Of a stretch of DNA of 64,000 nt, positions 24,705-36,429 are shown piece by piece. The notes under the pieces were generated by a model that saw nothing but the letters and a program-made list of their open reading frames with translations, had not been told where the DNA came from and did no database searches. The DNA is taken from the NCBI GenBank assembly GCA_014058105.1, contig JACGCM010002399.1, positions 62,001-126,000 on the forward strand, written 5' to 3'. Made by a program: the position numbers and the translations under genes. The DNA is from Kingdonia uniflora. Its lineage: Eukaryota; Streptophyta; Magnoliopsida; Ranunculales; Circaeasteraceae. Each line of letters begins with the position of its first letter. Position 1 is the stretch's first letter.

Positions 24705-25015
24705 ATGGTGAGAACTCTTTCCCATCGTCACCAAGACGCTGTGAAAGGTCGTCGTACCATTAAGGTGACTGAAGTGGAGGAATGGTACTCTGGTCACTTG
24801 CTAATGTATTTCTTCCTCGTGGTCCTTTAAATGTTATAAGGATATCACCGGAGCAGATGGATGCAGAAGCTGATCGCTGGTTCTAGTATGACATTTTTGC
24901 AGATGAAGTGCCTAAAATCAACCATCGTTGTGCTGTACTAAGGTATATCGCAGAGGATGAGATCAGGCAAAAAGATGTACTTGCTGCTGGAGGGGTATTG
25001 GTTCCATATGGATAA
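24705..25015 (+). pseudogene. C2 antisense ORF 1 (aORF1)
   Basis: It starts MVRTLSHRHQDAVKGRRTIK and, after frame changes, continues PEQMDAEADRW, YDIFADEVPKINHRCAVL, RYIAEDEIRQKDV and AAGGVLVPYG. It aligns with aORF1 of A1, A2 and B1, including the RT/RS start, the acidic stretch and the final GG motif. Its end is the TAA at 25013-25015. It points opposite to C2's gag-pol. Function unknown. Confidence 0.6.
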
Positions 25016-25518
25016 GTAAATCATGCATGTGCCTTATTTCAAATATAATTATATGTGACCAAGCTATGTACTATTCTCGATGAAAGAAAATGAGTTTTTG
25101 ATAAATATGGTCTCAAAGTCTAACTTAGTAATTAGATTTTCTTGTCGACTATTTTTTCATTTTTGAATTTTGAAAATTTAGCTACAATTATCCTGTTAAT
25201 ATAGGAGGTGGATAAAAAGGAAAGATATGGTGTAGTTTTGTAAAGAACAATGGCTAGGTGTCTTTCTGCAAGTGATGTATTAATTTATAAGGAATTGGAT
25301 GTGTAGTCTCTTTTTATGACTTTAAGAACTGTATTGGTAAAGAAGGAGAGGACAGAGGAGTTTTGGATGTATTTAGATGGTTTTGAACAACATTGTAATA
25401 GTATGTTGTCCTTTAGGAGGCAAAGGATACAAAAGTTTGAGAAGAAATGTACTAGACGAGTTGCTAGATGGTTAGGCGAAGGGTTTCGAATTACGGAGTC
25501 GAACCGTTGCGTGGGGTC
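25016..25518. other. C2 spacer between antisense genes
   Basis: AT-rich and without a protein frame that I recognise. It leads to the TATA box of antisense gene 2 at 25519. Confidence 0.4.
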
Positions 25519-25526
25519 TATAAATA
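25519..25526 (+). promoter_or_regulatory. TATA box of C2 antisense gene 2
   Basis: TATAAATA about 80 bases before the first candidate exon, in the place occupied by TATTTAAT in B1 and TATAAATA in A1. Confidence 0.6.
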
Positions 25527-25603
25527 CCTCATGGTTTACCGACTATTCACACTTCATTATTTCTGAAAATTTCCAAGTTCTCTCTGATTCTTATGTGTTC
25601 TTC

Positions 25604-25706
25604 TCTTGTGAAATCTTCTACCATTGGTACTAAGGAGATATTTGTACCCACTCAAAGGGCTAAAGTTACGAAGGAGAAGGATTATGAAGTAGCACGTCAT
25701 CATGGA
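25604..25706 (+). pseudogene. C2 antisense gene 2 (aORF2), first exon
   Basis: Starts near ATGTGTTCTTCTCTTG and reads SSTIGTKEIFVPTQRAKVTK and EKDYEVARHHG. It aligns with the B1 first exon at 4495-4619. The expected donor after HHG reads GATGGC instead of GT, suggesting a mutated splice site. A1 and A2 have related sequence after their own TATA positions. Confidence 0.45.
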
Positions 25707-26460
25707 TGGCTTCTCTATTTCGCTTTTTTTTTATTTGATGTTATTTTGTGCTTATATGTTGATTGAATTAAACCCAATATAGGTAATACCTGTATGTATG
25801 TATTGTAGGAGTTAATTGAATTAATAGTTGGTATTTTTTGAGAAATTGGTGACTGTGTATTTTTAAGGTTTGTATTTGTTATCTGTATTTAGAGGGAAAA
25901 TGGAGATGATGGTTAAGTAAGAACGTTGCTTTGGAACCGAGGGAGTATTGCATATGCAGGGATTGATTCAAATTTTATGTGAAATGGAGAGAGGAACAAT
26001 TTAGCTTGTCGTAGATGCTATGGTATGGCGTTGGTAAGTAACTAAGAAAATAGGAGGTTTTTAGAGACATAGGCAGTTGGGGAAAATATGATTGCCTGAT
26101 TATACACTATATTTTGCCTGAATTGCTGCTAAAGATATCATAAAATCATTTTTTTTTCCTTTTTTGATAGAAAATTGGGTGCCATATTCGATGTCATTGT
26201 CTTCAAGAAGTTTATTGAATATACCTGTTTAATAACTTCAGAAAAATAGATAAGTAACTTAAATAATTATCGATGAAAACATTACCGATATGAGAACTAA
26301 GTAAAAGTTGATATTGTATCTTGAGTCGAGAACTAGATAGTAACAAATGAGTTGTTAGAGCAAAAGCTTCGACAACAGTTGGCAGTATAGTAAATAATAT
26401 TTTTTGACTATCTATGTGGAAATAACTTAGAGTACTATATAGTACAAAAAATGATATAGA
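25707..26460. other. C2 antisense gene 2, presumed first intron
   Basis: No coding frame. AT-rich with many stops, as in the matching intron of B1, where A1 inserted. Confidence 0.4.
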
Positions 26461-26481
26461 TCTAACTTAAAAACAAATGAT

Positions 26482-26649
26482 ATGATTATCATGTTCGAAA
26501 TGGCTGAACCAGTCCAAAATACTAATTTTCCTAATACGGTTGTAGAAGGAATTATGTCTAAAATTGTCAATGTAAAGCCAATAATTATCGATACGACCAC
26601 CTGTGTGCAAGAGTTGGGTAGAAAGTACAGGGTAGGGACTAATGATGGG
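26482..26649 (+). pseudogene. C2 antisense gene 2, second exon, part before the CACTA insertion
   Basis: The open frame MIIMFEMAEPVQNTNFPN ... ELGRKYRVGTNDG runs up to the CACTA element. It continues in the same frame on the far side at 46528 as DVIVECQGPGVGNEVASYFD, once the element and one GGG copy are removed. This supports both the insertion point and the reading frame. Confidence 0.6.
26647..26649. repeat. Target-site duplication of the CACTA element (GGG)
   Basis: GGG before the left terminus and GGG at 46525-46527 after the right terminus. Three bases is the TSD length of CACTA elements. Confidence 0.6.
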
Positions 26650-27055
26650 GACTGCAAGAAAATTCACCTTTAGGGAGTGCTAAAAAGTGTCCCAAAAAGC
26701 TACTATTCCATCCTTACAACTATTAGGGACGACTTTAGGGACGGCATAGTATTGTCTCTTTAGGGCAGCGTCCCAAATACATTGGGGATAGACACATCCG
26801 TTTCTAATACTATTAAGGACAACTTTTAAAATGACAAAATTCAGTCTCTAAAAGTCTTGGTTTTTTCAATTCCTTTTGGGACTAAGTGAAATCGTCTCTA
26901 ATACATAATAATTGAGACAGATTTCTATGTCTCTAAAAGTGTGGCACCAAATTTTCCTGTCACAGCCAATATTAATAGAGACAGATTTGTTTGTCTCTAA
27001 AAGTATGGCCTACATTAAAATTAATAGAGACAGAAGAAACCATACCTAAATAAGG
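26650..27055 (+). repeat. CACTA left terminal and subterminal repeat region
   Basis: Short blocks of GGGACGACTTTAGGGACGG type followed by three copies of a unit like GAGACAGATT...GTCTCTAAAAGTGTGGC (about 26913, 26977 and 27027). Such subterminal repeats bind the transposase in CACTA elements. Confidence 0.7.
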
Positions 27056-28790
27056 TAAAGCTAGATACAACATTTTTTGCAATTTTAAATTAGGCCACTG
27101 TTGGATTATACAAAACATTCATCAACCACAAGTAAATTTAAGATAGAAAACAATAATATATTGCATCATAGCATGGTAATGTCATAACATTTAATGTTGA
27201 GATCAAAATTATCAATTTCAAACATTTATTCACAAGTTTCCCTAAACACAAATTCTACCTAAATAAATAAGGTCTCAATCTCCATAGAACATTGAAAATT
27301 AGTGTTTAATCACTAAATGCAACTGGAGCATTCAAATTAATGATTCAACCTCTTATGCAGTCAACATGGAGCCATCAACACTCAAACAACATTTCTACAT
27401 AGAATTAACGTTTGCTTTAATCGCTCCCATAGTAGTTAAGAAACTACCTGAAACAACAAAAAAATCAAATTGTTACGACGTCAACCTCAACATTAAAAAA
27501 TTATTATGGACAAAAAAATAATGAAACAATCAAGTATACATTAAGAAACTGAAATTAAGAAATCAAATGATGCTACATCTATATCAGAGTCATGTGCGGA
27601 ACCAAATCAAATGGGTGAAATTCTACCAAAAATTCAGCAACACTTCCCCTATAAATTAGACATTTATATTTTGTACCTGTTAGAAAATATAAATAAAAGC
27701 ACTCAAGTGAATAACGTAATCTTTCAGTTTGAGAACGTTTAAGGCCATAATACTTATAGCACGCTCTCAATTCCTAAGATTAAGAAATTCACTCAAATCT
27801 TACGTCAATTGGATATCACATTAAAGTCATATCAACCACGAGACATGATAGTATATATAAATCTCAACAACTACAAAAATTAACCACCGAATAAAATATA
27901 GTTTTATAACATGATTAAAAATATATATATTAAAGTTGCGATACTATACCACCAAAATCTACTCGATACAGAGTATAGTGAAATGTAAGATACTCGTATA
28001 CACCAAGAATTAACCATACCTAAAAGGACTAGGAGACTCTTGTAACCAAAATTTTGTCCAAAAAGAATATCAGTTCCTATCTACGAAATAAAATAAAGAT
28101 TTGTCAAAAGAAAGTTTTCCTCAATTTTAATCAGCATAGTTTTATTTAAATTAAATCATAAATGAAAATTTAGAAGATAATAATAGAACCTATGTGCAAC
28201 GGATAAAAGAGTAGAAAACGCCAATGTATGATGTTGGTCAACAAAGATCATATGTTGGCTAAGCCAATTTTAGCTCTAAAATACTAATGAGAGCATTACA
28301 ACAATAAAAATAGAATTTTAACTCTGGTCAAGATTTTTTATCTAGAGAAAAAAACATAGTTACCTTATAATAGTGATAAGCTTTGAGACCCAGAGATACT
28401 TATTAGCAAAATGTTGTACTCTTAATTAGCAATACATGTATTTTATGTTAATTAACGACAACAAATGCGTACCAATTGCCAGTGCATTGTTAGTACTTGA
28501 CCTATGCATCGCCTCTAATTCAAAATGATATGCTCCCCAAAATTAGGTCTCGAGTACTCCAGTGCTTCTGAAAAAAATTAAGGGTAGTAAGAAAAATATA
28601 AAAGGTGGCTCCCCCAATAAGAACAATAGAGTGGGTCCATTGATATTTGATGTAGTACTAATGGAAGGAAACTAATATTTCCAACTCAAATATAGATAAT
28701 AATAAAAATTTATAAGTAAAATATAAATGCATGAATATGCTATCCAGCAATCTGCTGCAACATTTGGAGAGCTAGAAACAAATGGCGATT
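27056..28790. other. CACTA interior, no recognised gene
   Basis: AT-rich sequence. Short frames on either strand resemble nothing I know, and no TNP2-type transposase motif is visible. Confidence 0.4.
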
Positions 28791-28799
28791 AGATGGAGT

Positions 28800-29254
28800 T
28801 AAAACCCCTATCTAGTAAACTACGCTACACATCCTGATTGACATTGCAGATGCCTCTCTCCTCTCCAAAAATACAATGAACAACAACATTCAGGACCTCA
28901 GGATCATCAAAGAGCTTAATGTTCATTGCAAACCGAGAATAGGCAACAACATAGAGAGCTGTAAATGGGGGCTTCCTACTCAAGATGAGGTCAAAATCTG
29001 TTATGATGGATCAGATCTAGGCAATCCCGGTGTAGTAGGTATAGGCATTTTTTATAGGAACAACAAAGGGGAAGTCTGGGGCACATACAGTAAATCCATT
29101 GGACAAGCTACGAACTTCATTGCTAAAATTACTTTAATCATTTCAGGATTCAGAGAGCTATAACACAAGGGTGGAGAAGAGTGTGGGTAGTACCCGACTC
29201 GGCTACTGTAATTAAGCGTTCATCAAGGATAAAATACCGAGGATGCTTAAAACT
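28800..29254 (+). pseudogene. LINE-type RNase H domain, first part
   Basis: The frame at 28876 reads NNNIQDLRIIKELNVHCKPR, then KWGLPTQDEVKICYDGSDLG (YDGS in place of NTDGA, first catalytic Asp) and GIGIFYRNNKGEVWGTYSKS. After a stop, GWRRVWVVPDSATVIK follows in another frame, with the usual DS of the family. This is the C-terminal RNase H of plant LINE elements or the related host family. A2 interrupts it at 29260, and the rest continues at 43806. It lies inside the CACTA element. Confidence 0.7.
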
Positions 29255-29259
29255 GCCTG
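29255..29259. repeat. Target-site duplication of A2, left copy (GCCTG)
   Basis: GCCTG before the LTR. The right copy is GCTTG at 43801-43805, one transition apart. Confidence 0.75.
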
Positions 29260-29881
29260 TGTAGGGGCCTATCCCTCGATCTCACCTATAATCGAGTTAT
29301 CGCCAGTTCGAATTACCTCCATCTCAGGCTCACACATTTTTTAATATAACATCTCTAGTCAACATTTTAACTTACCCCACAAACTAGTGAAGAACGTGGG
29401 TCGAGCTTAAACCAAAAAACCTGAACAAGTCAAAGATACCTGTCTCTCATGAACTTTTCAGTTACTCAGTCAACCGTCACTAACCACATTGTTCAGAAAA
29501 TGTACTCCAGCACGATGAAGAGTTGTGGGAAGGGTCTATATAAAGTAAAAGTTCCATAAGAGACAGGGACCAGAAATATTACACAAGAGATCGCCAAGAA
29601 ACTGCTAATCTAGATTTTCAAAACATTCAAACTTCTTATTTACAAGGTTCGAACATTTTTATATCAAGAAATAACTTGTAATAAGATATCCATCCCAAGT
29701 AATAAAGATACTTTTACAAAAACCCTCCACTCGATGTCGTGATTTTTTAACTATTCAGAGGTTTTCCATCGTAAAATCTACTTATGCCATTTTCTTGTTT
29801 TCCATTTGAATATTATCACAGGTTTATTGGTGTGATAGCAAATTCCAAGCCATTTCGAGCTCACGGAATTTGGTCATTACA
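29260..29881 (+). repeat. A2 5' LTR
   Basis: TGTAGGGGCCTATCCCTCGA to GGTCATTACA, 622 bp. TATA box TATATAAA at 29537-29544. It aligns with the 3' LTR over its whole length. Confidence 0.93.
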
Positions 29882-29883
29882 TT

Positions 29884-29901
29884 TAGCACCGTCTGTAGGA
29901 A
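29884..29901 (+). other. A2 primer-binding site
   Basis: TAGCACCGTCTGTAGGA, which differs from TGGCGCCGTCTGTGGGA by three G to A changes, as expected from cytosine deamination on the other strand. Confidence 0.75.
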
Positions 29902-29953
29902 AGATTGCATTTCTACAATATCCTAAGGCAGTCTTTCACTACGATTTTCAATC

Positions 29954-31614
29954 ATGGTTACTTCTAGACAACCAGTTACATGTGTTCAGCTCGATGTTTC
30001 AATGGAGCTAGGACAGCTTACAAAGTTACGGAAGAATATTGATGCCAAAATAGATAAACACACCAAGCTTGAACTTCAGTTAACTAAGGATCGGGAACTC
30101 CATTAGAAAAAGATCGGTGCAGAATGACAAGCTCATTTAACAGAGCTCAAGCGACATGAAGACCAATTGACAACCATACAGACTGCTCTTGAGGCTCTAC
30201 AAAATACTCAGCAGGCTCCACCAATGAGAGGTCACGATCAATTGCCAGAGACCTTAGGTATTTTTGTAAGGGAAAGGTTGGGGCCTCGAGGAGTTATTTC
30301 CAGGAATCTTTCGCATGTGCCACAACCCTCCATACATTTAGAAGGTGAAGTTCAGTTCAAAGCCAGCTGAGGTCACTGAATATTCGTCCGTCAGGAGGAA
30401 GAATATCGACCTCAGCAACATGTTCCAGTACGAGATCATGTGAGTGAAAGCACTAGTACTCATCATCCACTACCTGCCCGCACAACGCTTCGGCCAATAC
30501 GTCATAATGTTACGAAAGAGCATATGGACCAGCAGATTAAGGAGTTTATCGAAGCTCAAGTTCTGGGTACCACTGGCGATACCACAAGATTACAAGGAAG
30601 TCTGATAGCCAAAGAACTATTCTATATGGAAATACCGAAAAGTTTCCATCCACCAAAAATGTGTAAATACAAAAGTACTGACCCGAAAGAACACATTCAA
30701 CAATACAGTGATTCATTGGGGTTGTACTCCAATCTCAACCACATCCTTTGTCGTCTGTTCGCTACCAGTCTACTGGAGGAAGTACTTAATGGTTCCACTC
30801 ACTTCCTGAAGACTCCATATATACGTTCGAGCAGCTGCATAAATAGGTCATCAAGACTTATGCTCACAACAGGGACAAAGAGGAGAATTTGTATTCCTTA
30901 ATCAGTCTCAAACAGTCACACAGAGAGAAACTCAAGGCTTTTAAGAAGAAATTCATAGAGCTTGCGCGTAAAGTGGATAACCTTGATCAGAAGATAGCTG
31001 TTACTGCTTTCACCAATGCGCTCCAGCTAGATTGTAAGGCCAAAGAGTACCTATTCCTCAACAAACCTGTGACCTTGGAGGATATAATCACCAAGGTCAA
31101 TAGTTACATTGACGTGGAAAAGATGATGTTTGAGCGACAAAAATCTACTAAATTTGTCCTCTTCACCAAAGGTCCATCTACAGATCAGAATACTAAACCA
31201 AAGGAGGAATATAAAGATAAGAAGAACACCAAGGGTAACACTGACTACCCCAAGAAAAGCGGTCTGCCTAATAAACCCATCCTCCCAAAGATGAACGTCT
31301 GAATCTCCAAAAAAATTCCAATACTTTTGAAGGATCAGCTCTACCGCGTCTCTCAGCAACTGGAACCAATCGAAAATCAACCATATTGCCTACATCATAA
31401 GGTAAACAATCATTCTACTGACAATCGCTATGTTTTACAGAGGTTGCTCAAATATATTTTCAAAGAAGGGCGAATATTCGAATATATTGTCGACCTGGAA
31501 TCATACAAAAATGGCAGCTATAAGAAGCAGCTTGAAGTTATTCCGGTCAATGATCAAACTGGGGAGAAGCACGTCTACTATATGCATCACAGCAACATGA
31601 TAAAAATCAATTAG
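29954..31614 (+). pseudogene. A2 gag
   Basis: Starts MVTSRQPVTCVQLD, then a coiled-coil like KRHEDQLTTIQTALEALQNT. The capsid region includes IPKSFHPPKMCKYKSTDPKE, followed by SLKQSHREKLKAFKKKFIEL. The finger reads CLHHKVNNHSTDNR: the last Cys of CX2HX4HX4C is changed to Arg. After it comes KYIFKEGRIFEYIVDLESYK, conserved among all copies here. Stops occur at codon 51 and later, and there are frame changes, so no product is expected. Confidence 0.82.
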
Positions 31615-32220
31615 ATTACCAATTCTAATAGATCTAAGCGTAGAAGACTATCAGAATACTGCGATCTCACACCTCAAGACAAAGAAGCCAAGCTTCTCCC
31701 TGAGTCGAGCAATCGCCGGGTTGGAATTTTATTCAAAGATTATGATACTAGCCATGTCAAATTTCCACATCATGATGCGTTAGTAATAATGCTGAAAATG
31801 AAGAAGTTTGTCATGCACACAATGATGATTGATACTAGAAGCGGTATTGAGATTTTGTTTTAAAGCACTATCAACCAAATGGGTTTGGCCGACCAAGTTA
31901 TTCAGAACGACACCAATATCAGTGGCTTCAATAGTTCCAGAGAAGAACGAGTAGGCAAGATTATCTTACCTATCACAGCAAGACCAACCACCATCGACGT
32001 CATTTTCAATGTCAGCAACGCCAAATCTCGTTATCTCAAGATTATGGGTCGTTGCTGGATTTACAACATGGAAGCAATCGCATCCACCTATTATCAAGCA
32101 CTCCAATTCAAACACGACAAAGGTATTTATGAGATCAGAGGTAGTTAGAAGCTCTCCCGAGCTTGTGAAAATAACGTCTCTGCAATCCTAGATACCTCTG
32201 ACAAATTTGCTGCATAGCAA
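31615..32220 (+). pseudogene. A2 aspartic protease region
   Basis: The motif reads MMIDTRSGIEILF: the catalytic DTG has become DTR, which would abolish activity. Downstream GRCWIYNMEAIASTYYQ matches A1. It is preceded by SHVKFPHHDALVIMLKMKKF and ends near ILDTSDKFAA, before RT. Confidence 0.82.
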
Positions 32221-32329
32221 TTACAGGAAGCTGATCACCTCAACGATCGATCTTCGACGGAGGAGCCCACGGAATACATCAACCTCGATGGACCTGGCCG
32301 AGGTACATTCAATGGAACAAAAATGGTTC

Positions 32330-33240
32330 AGCAAAAAAAAGATGCTCTTATTAAGTTCTTGCAACTTAATCTAGACACCTTCGCGTGGTCATTCAAAGAA
32401 ATGCCTGGAGTCGATCCGGCCAAGGCATGTCACAAACTATCCATCAACATCAATGCTATAGCTATCAAACAGAAATAGCAACGACTGTCACCTCATCTTT
32501 GAGATGAAGTTAACACCGAGATCGAGAAATTGATCAAAGTGGGATTCATTCGAGAAGCCAAACATCCTGACTGGATACCCAATATTGTCGTTATACCAAA
32601 GAAGAATAGAAGAGTCCAAGTTTGCATCGATTTTACAGATCTGAACAAACATACTCCAAAGGGCAGTTTCCCTCATCCTAACATTCATCAGATCCTTGAT
32701 TCTATAGCAAGCCATGATCTCTTATTTATGATGGACGCTACTTCGGGGTACAATCTGATCTCGCTTTTGGAAGAAGATCAAGAAAAGACAACATTCAATA
32801 CTTAGAGAGGTCTTTATTGCTACAAAGTCATGCCCTTCGAACTCAAAAACATAGGTACCACATATCAATGGTTGATGACTACTATGTTCAAAGCACATCT
32901 AGAGAATCTCGTTCAAGTCTATATCGACGATCTCTTGTGCAAGAGTGTACAGTCAGCCAATCACATCTCAGATCTTAATACTATATTCAATTTCCTTCGA
33001 TCATACAGAATGTGTCTCAACCCTGATAAATGTCAATTCGGGGTCCATTCTGGATAATTTCTAGGCCACTTCATCAACAAGAAGGGGATTGAGGCCAATC
33101 CAGATCAGATTCGAGCCCTCCTCAACATGCCTTCTCCAAGAGCAGCAAAAGACGTTCAGAAACTTATAGGAAAGATTGCCACTATCAGCCATTTTGTTTC
33201 TAAATCTTTAGACCGCGGTCGTTAGCTATTCTTGTTACTC
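32330..33240 (+). pseudogene. A2 reverse transcriptase
   Basis: Blocks in order: FAWSFKEMPGVDPAKACHKL, VGFIREAKHPDWIPNIVVIP, VQVCIDFTDLNKHTPKGSFP, MMDATSGYN, MPFELKNIGTTYQ, and VYIDDLLCKS with YIDD at 32920-32931, followed by FLGHFINKKGIEANPDQIRA. The active site is intact but stops break the frame (for example after TTFNT). Confidence 0.87.
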
Positions 33241-34110
33241 CGCGGTTGTACCAAATGAAGAAAGGTTCAGCCAAATACAGAGGTCATATGGACACCAGAA
33301 TGTGAGCAACTTTTCAGGATCTCAAAACCTACTTGGGGAGGTCTCCCATAGTAAGCACCCCAATAGATAATACGGAACTGATTATCTACCTAGCAGTCAC
33401 TGATATATCACTCAGCTCGGTTCTCATTCACCTCGAATAGAAAATCGAGAAGCCAGTCTACTTCTTCAGTAAAACCCTCACTCCAGCGGAAGCGAGGTAC
33501 TCTAAAATTGAAAATTTTCTTTTCACACTCATCTACACTTTATAGAAACTTAAGCACTACTTCCAAGCTCATTCAGTCAAAGTCATGACCAACTACCCAC
33601 TTCGAGAAGTTCTATCTAAGAAAGAAAAAATCAAAAAGAGTGCAGCAGTGGTCAGTCAGTTTGGGAGAACATGATATCAAGTTTGAATAACGTCATTCTG
33701 AAAAGGGTCAGGCCGTTGCTGACTTTCTCGTAGATTTTCCAGTGGAAGATCTCGGGTAGGATGAGCACAATCCTGACCTTATCGAAGAAACTCATGAAGA
33801 TCCACCTCCTAAACCATTTGACAAGCGAGCTGAATGGATTACGACTAAAGGGTAGAGACTTCACACAGATGGATCAGCAGGACCCGTAAGGCCAGGAATC
33901 GGAATCATATTGATTACCCCTTCAAATGTCAAAATTGAGAAATCAATCCGCTTGGATTATGAGGCCTCAAATAATGCTATCGAATACGAAGCTCTCATTC
34001 ATGGACTCGATCTTTCTCTTGAGCTCAAAGTCCCTGAATTATCAGTTTATACAGATTCACTACTCATCGTCCACCATTACTCTGAGTAATATAAGAAGAA
34101 TAAGAAGATG
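33241..34110 (+). pseudogene. A2 RNase H regions
   Basis: The RT-linked part includes KPVYFFSKTLTPAEARYSKI and HYFQAHSVKVMTNYPL. The second RNase H shows LHTDGSAGPVRPGIGIILIT (DGS intact), then NAIEYEALIHGLDLSLELK and LSVYTDSLLIVHHY. This dual arrangement is a mark of the Tat lineage. Stops occur throughout. Confidence 0.8.
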
Positions 34111-34419
34111 ATAGAGTATGTAGACCTCATTGCCGATAGGATGAACAAGTTCGTGAACGCAACTCTCGATTATCTTCCTCGAGGTGAAAATAGACACCCT
34201 GATTCCTTTGCATACCTGGCCGGGGTCTTGGGTACAGAAGCTCGATATCTTCAGATCGAGATTATTTCAACCCCCAATATTGATCGCATTTTAGTATGCA
34301 CGATCAACATTGGGGGAAATAAAGGGGGAGACGACGATTGGCGAAAGCCTTTCTCAACCTACCTCGGCATCGATAACAGTTGCAACGACCCACTTCCAGA
34401 GGATCCAAGAGAGCGCTGA

Positions 34420-35580
34420 TAGTTGATCAACAACTCGAAGCACTACACAAATCAGAATGGTACGCTATATCGCCTTTCCGTCACGGGGACTTACCTCAAG
34501 TGCCTCTCCAAATCCAAAGCAGATGAAATGCTCCGCGAATTATACGAAGGGACTTGTGGCTCCCATGCCGCAGGTCGATCAGTAGCAAACAGATTTATTT
34601 CACAAGGAGTATTCTGGCCTGGCATGAGTAAGTAGAAGAGTACTTACACAGATGTAACACCTGCCAGCGACATGGACACATGATATGCGCCCCTGCGCTC
34701 GAGCTCCATGCAAGCAATGTGTTATGTCCATTCAAAAGATGGCCACTTGATCTCGTCGGTGAATTTCTGAACTCCCCTGGTAACCACCGTTACCTACTCG
34801 TAGCTACCGATTATTTTACAAAATGGGTAAAAGCAGTTCCTCTATGTCGAACCAGAGAAGAAGAGGTCATCTCTTTTATCTGGGATCATATCATCACTCG
34901 GTTTGGGTTCCCCCACCTAATTCGCATCGATAATGGGCCCTAATTTGTTAGAGAAAAGATCGCCGTATTCCTCAACCAATATAATATCATCCACTCACCA
35001 TCCAATTCTTACTATCCTTAAGACAATGGCCAAGACAAAATTACCAACAAAACCATCGTTAATGGACTCAAAAAATGGCTTCACTCACAGAAAAAAGGGA
35101 ATTAGGTTTGGGAACAACCTCATGTTCTATGGGTATGTCACACCACTCCACGAGCATCAACTAGATGCACTCCATTCCTCATTTCCTATGGCACTGAAGC
35201 CGTCATTCCTTCTGAATAATATCACCCAGTTCAAGATCACGAGCTGACTGATGAGGAAAATGAGTTCGAACAGGCTTACAACCTTAATATGATTGATGAA
35301 ACCAGGGAATGAGTCATCGCTAGCCTAGGTCGATATCATCATATACTAGCTAGATCGTACAACAACCGAGCCAGAAATTGTACCTTCCAAATCGATGATC
35401 TCGTCCTCAGAGAAATTCCTCAACATCGTAAAGAGCCTCACGCTGAAAAATTAACTGACAACTGGAAGGGTCCATTCATTATCACAGGTCTCTCAGGCCT
35501 AGGATCATATCATCTCATGACAGAAGAGAGAATCCCCATTTCAAATCCTTAGAACACTAGGCGACTGAAATGGCACAATC
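34420..35580 (+). pseudogene. A2 integrase
   Basis: YEGTCGSHAAGRSVANRFIS ... CNTCQRHGH forms the zinc-binding region. The core reads PLDLVGEFLNSPGNHRYLLV, YFTKWVKAVPLCRTREEEV and FGFPHLIRIDNGP (second Asp). The Glu region is shifted around 34950-35050. The end is NPXNTRRLKWHNH near 35580. A1 is the nearest copy in the window. Confidence 0.82.
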
Positions 35581-35779
35581 ATTAAGTGTCTTACTACTTC
35601 ATTTTTATTTCTCGCTTTTGTTTTTCAATTCTAATAGTGAGATATTCATCTCCATCCAATGTAAGTTCTGATCTTATCAATACAACTTCTAAGTTTTTCA
35701 CGACATTTCTCTACTTGCGTAGATTCAACCACATTATATAGATCAAAGAATAGATAATATTAGCTTTCCATCGATCTAA

Positions 35780-36410
35780 TACCAATTAAATCAAGGATAA
35801 CACTTGGTTTGGCTGACACTACTAAATCTCTACTATTGAAACAAATGTAGCAACTTGTTTCATATCAAAGACTCAACCAAATAAGAGAAAAGGCAAAGGT
35901 AATACTAGTCTTCATCTTTTTCAACTTGTTTGGGTCATTATACCAGTTAAATCAAGGATAACACTTGGTTTGGCCTATTCTACTAAATCTCTGCGATTAA
36001 AACAAATGTAGAAACTTGTTTTATATTAAAGACTCTAACAGGCATAAGATAAGGCTAAGATAATACTAGCCTTCATCTCCTTCAATATGTCTACAATATT
36101 CTTACAGTTAAATCAAAAGTCACTTGATTTGACTGGCTCAACCCATCTCTGCGATTGAAACAAATATAAAAATTTGTTTTATATCAAAGACCCCACCAGG
36201 CATAAGATAAGGCAAAGATAATACTAGCCTTCATCTCTTTCAATATGTCTGCAATATTCTTACAGCTAAATCAAAAGTCACTTGATTTGACTGGCTCGAC
36301 CCATCTCTGCGATTGGAACAAATGTAAAAATTTGTTTAATATCAAAGACCCCACTAGACACAAGATAAGGCAAAGGTCATTCTTACTTTCATCTATTTCA
36401 ATGTGTCTGC
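35780..36410 (+). repeat. A2 tandem array, four units of about 160 bp
   Basis: Units begin near 35782, 35943, 36104 and 36262, each starting with a CCAGTTAAATCAAGGATAAC-like block and containing AGACTCAACAGGCATAAGAT and CTTCAATATGTCTGCAATAT. Part of the unit (CATAAGATAAGGCAAAGGTA) is shared with the 115-bp unit of A1, so both arrays descend from one sequence but expanded with different unit lengths. Confidence 0.85.
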
Positions 36411-36429
36411 AACAGATACTATTTATTTT